From NCBI GenBank assembly GCA_020310875.1, contig CM035422.1, positions 53,620,894-53,684,893 on the forward strand: a stretch of DNA of 64,000 bases. Direction: 5' to 3'. Made by a program: the position numbers and the translations under genes. The number at the start of each line of letters is the position of its first letter. Position 1 is the first letter of the stretch. This stretch comes from Ceratopteris richardii. Lineage: Eukaryota > Streptophyta > Polypodiopsida > Polypodiales > Pteridaceae. A model generated the notes under the pieces. That model ran no database searches. It was not told where the DNA came from and saw only the letters and a program-made list of their open reading frames with translations. Positions 62,801-64,000 of this stretch are shown one piece after another.

Positions 62801-64000
62801 CCCACTGCGGCATCACCTCCAAATTAAATAGGTAAGCATCAGGAAGGTCATCTGATACTCCTTGTGGGGCTTCTCCAGACGTGAGTCTAGAGAGATGGTC
62901 TGCTCGTAAGTGAGTCCTACCTTTCCTTACCACAACCTCGAAGTCGTATTCCATTAGTAAGAGAAACCATCTTACTAATCTTCCTGTATTGCATGGCTTG
63001 TTTACGAGATATAACAATGCCTGATGATCAGTAAAAAATTTAAACTTATTTGCAAGCAAATAGTGTCTAAATTTCTTAACTGCATATACCATGCCTAATC
63101 CTTCTCGCTCTGTAGTGGTGTAATTCCGTTCAGCCGCATTCAACTGTCTACTGGCATAGGCAATTGGAAGATCCATATTACCTTCACCAGTAGGCTGTGC
63201 AAGAACACATCCAATAGCATAATTGGATGCATCCACATGAACATGGAATGGCTTATTCCAATCTGGTGTGGTCAAGATTGGTGCTGAACACAATCTTCGT
63301 TTAAGTTCCTGGAAGGAATTTTCACATTCATCCGTCCACTCAAAGTTTGTCAGAAGTCCGTACATGGGCTTTGCGATGACCGCATACATGTGGATGAAAC
63401 GCCGGTAATACCCACAATGCCCCATGAAAGCTTGTACTTCCTTGACATTCTTTGGCCTAGGTAGCTCTGCTATGGCTCTCACTTTTTCTTCGTCGGTAGA
63501 TATGCCATTCTTTGACACTATGTGTCCTAGAATCTTGCCTTGCCTGACCATAAAAACACACTTTTCTGGGTTCAGGCAGACCTGATATTCTCTACATTTG
63601 TCAAAGATTTGTCTGAGTTCAGGAATATGGGTTTGTCTAATGTAGACTTCTAAACTCTTCCTCAGGAACTCCTTAAACACATGGCACATCAGCCTCTGGA
63701 AGGTAGCTGGTGCATTGGTAAGCCCAAATGGCATTACTCTAAAAGCAAAAATGCCCCATTCTGTGGCAAAGGCTGTCTTATGCTGATCCTCTGGAGCTAT
63801 GGCTACTTGATTGTAACCCGAAAATCCATCAAGGAAGCTGTACACTTCCTTGCCTGCCACTCTTTCTAAGAGATGTTCTGTGATGGGAAGCGGATAGTTA
63901 TCTCGAATTGTGGCTGCATTAACCTTTTTCAAGTTAATGCACACACGCAGTTTGCCATTCTTCTTGGGCACCACTACGATGGGGGATACCCATTCAGTGT
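59847..64000 (-). CDS. Pol (element B): RT, RNase H, duplicated zinc module, integrase, second retropepsin, tail; open at the edge
   Basis: An uninterrupted frame of at least 1375 residues continues past the right edge. RT blocks are present, but at about residue 111 (junction 63641/63642) the YxDD box and flanking residues are missing, a gap of nine residues relative to A. RNase H has VDAS, TEREGL and FTDHQ. Zinc modules 1 and 2 lie at about 387-496 and 511-623. The integrase core has GIDF, SDRGTHF and NGQAEST with D-35-E spacing, and a GPY/F-like block follows. The second retropepsin has LIDSGAATSAVR (D at residue 1025) and LILGQDW. The basic tail has five W-x-P-K/R-like motifs. RT catalysis should be lost, while the other domains look intact. 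Confidence 0.92.
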   Translation of the reverse strand, partial: TEWVSPIVVVPKKNGKLRVCINLKKVNAATIRDNYPLPITEHLLERVAGKEVYSFLDGFSGYNQVAIAPEDQHKTAFATEWGIFAFRVMPFGLTNAPATFQRLMCHVFKEFLRKSLEVYIRQTHIPELRQIFDKCREYQVCLNPEKCVFMVRQGKILGHIVSKNGISTDEEKVRAIAELPRPKNVKEVQAFMGHCGYYRRFIHMYAVIAKPMYGLLTNFEWTDECENSFQELKRRLCSAPILTTPDWNKPFHVHVDASNYAIGCVLAQPTGEGNMDLPIAYASRQLNAAERNYTTTEREGLGMVYAVKKFRHYLLANKFKFFTDHQALLYLVNKPCNTGRLVRWFLLLMEYDFEVVVRKGRTHLRADHLSRLTSGEAPQGVSDDLPDAYLFNLEVMPQWAKPLVPVLTYGPNHPVVNTRNREVVKAQKYHIMAGSMYKHTDQGILACCVEEDEYAKWLQLAHVGALEQHHSKQRTLQTLKRFRVHWPTMEADVQKLCKECPICCTKPPVEHATLYQVSIVPDWSEPLVSFLRTNTFPPDMTLARKRSLEQEAQEYSLIGDNLYKRGKDGYLRLCVHESEYLKILETAHQGVAGGHFGPDRVIKAVLFAGFWWPTLHMDAHTYVKRCDVCQRTQYPIRKDEMSLKPMMGGRAFSKWGIDFVGPINPPAKGSHAEYIIVATDYLTKWVEVKATTKNDAQTTAKFLFENVFTRYGLPIELVSDRGTHFLNEVIENLLQEFLVIHKKSAPYHPQANGQAESTNKILCNVLTKLVNTKCSDWDKQLHHAVWAYRVAYKTVLQATPFQMVFGQNAVLPLDFLIPTLRVAQEHEWTDHELSSRIFDLERLGETRLRAAAGIYAAKKRQKAYFDAHVKDKGLKAGDLVLVYTLKQHARKLEKRGYGPMIINRISTSGAVQLATLEGDVLPNYISGCRVKLYQEPLTEEMLSRLNTAKKRKEEEKRIREEAQAEALERIRRMKLRRQGREQPRTNDYADQGYHMAMCEVAGTSSHRITDRRPFVTLEVRQGKSARTVRALIDSGAATSAVRVSYCQELQLTVNPVEAYLIGLGGVETPCMGEVELPLCIHDEAMTVKVLVCQDEDLTEPLILGQDWIYDQAVNLNLRSGLLQVWINHSRVTVELDNGALKELGKAQTPGPSRGTHEDDHAVLVQNPVLQRNDVCKKGVRDATELPSFPKARRRQQPKVDQRQKKQSTTYVRDQKYLLSRRSQKINHVWVRKGEQPVAHPSTTRAKFLINNRQHDTNKKSFGNSSANVKYIWVPKKSMKASPQSRQIWVPKACLMAQVTTLRPQPKQHNAATHTASIHSFSTLKNTPRPKSVYVINCKWVPKRPHFQTATPRQLSRISPKPKAKPIHCIWQPRACNKPPDPNL

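Larger units (their letters stand above)
55012..64000 (-). mobile_element. Element B: second Athila/Tat-like element, right part outside window
   Basis: 3' LTR, purine tract, third ORF and most of pol in the same order as A. The pol proteins are very similar to A, and the third ORF is more diverged. Gag, leader and 5' LTR lie beyond the right edge. It is inserted in the K2 5' LTR. Confidence 0.92.

Overview
This window looks like repeat-dense nuclear DNA of a land plant. I see no host gene, rRNA gene or intact tRNA gene. Almost everything is LTR retrotransposon: Ty3/gypsy elements with plant-type domains, many Ty1/copia pol fragments, tRNA-Asp and tRNA-iMet primer sites, and nesting several layers deep. 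The depth of nesting and the number of decayed copies suggest a large genome (gymnosperm or fern-like size), but the species cannot be named from sequence alone.

Layout, left to right. Element A (1-16471, minus strand, left end outside the window) is an Athila/Tat-like Ty3/gypsy element with a tRNA-Asp PBS. It carries gag, pol and a large third ORF. It sits inside K1 (16472-23732, minus), a non-coding LTR element that also holds copia C1 (17444-20747, minus, perfect ATCTT duplication). A decayed piece of an A-type leader (23733-24180) precedes two decayed plus-strand copia remnants, D (24181-26293) and E (26294-29866). Copia F (29867-42994, minus, perfect ATATA duplication) is split in one LTR by chromovirus G (36241-42639, plus). 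Three headless and tailless minus-strand copia pieces follow: H (42995-~44275), I (~44276-47345) and J (~47346-49102). J is interrupted in gag by K2 (49103-55011, minus), a second copy of the K family. K2's 5' LTR is in turn interrupted by element B (55012-64000, minus, running off the right edge), a relative of A.

The most interesting system is the A/B family. Both copies show (i) a tandem duplication of a ~110-residue module ending in an HHCC zinc finger at the front of integrase, (ii) a retropepsin-like domain after integrase, in addition in A to the usual one before reverse transcriptase, (iii) a basic tail with repeated W-V-P-K motifs, and (iv) a ~1350-codon third ORF of unknown function with a conserved C-terminal domain that reads through the polypurine tract into the 3' LTR. 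A also has a short ORF overlapping gag, three zinc knuckles of unusual spacing, and a leader with about 26 copies of a TCGCGATGG motif. B keeps a long open pol frame but has lost the catalytic YxDD of RT through a small in-frame gap. A has catalytic substitutions plus stops and frameshifts.

Relative order of events: K1 is older than both C1 and A; J is older than K2, which is older than B; F is older than G. All judgements come from reading the sequence by eye. Identity percentages are hand counts, and no database was consulted.
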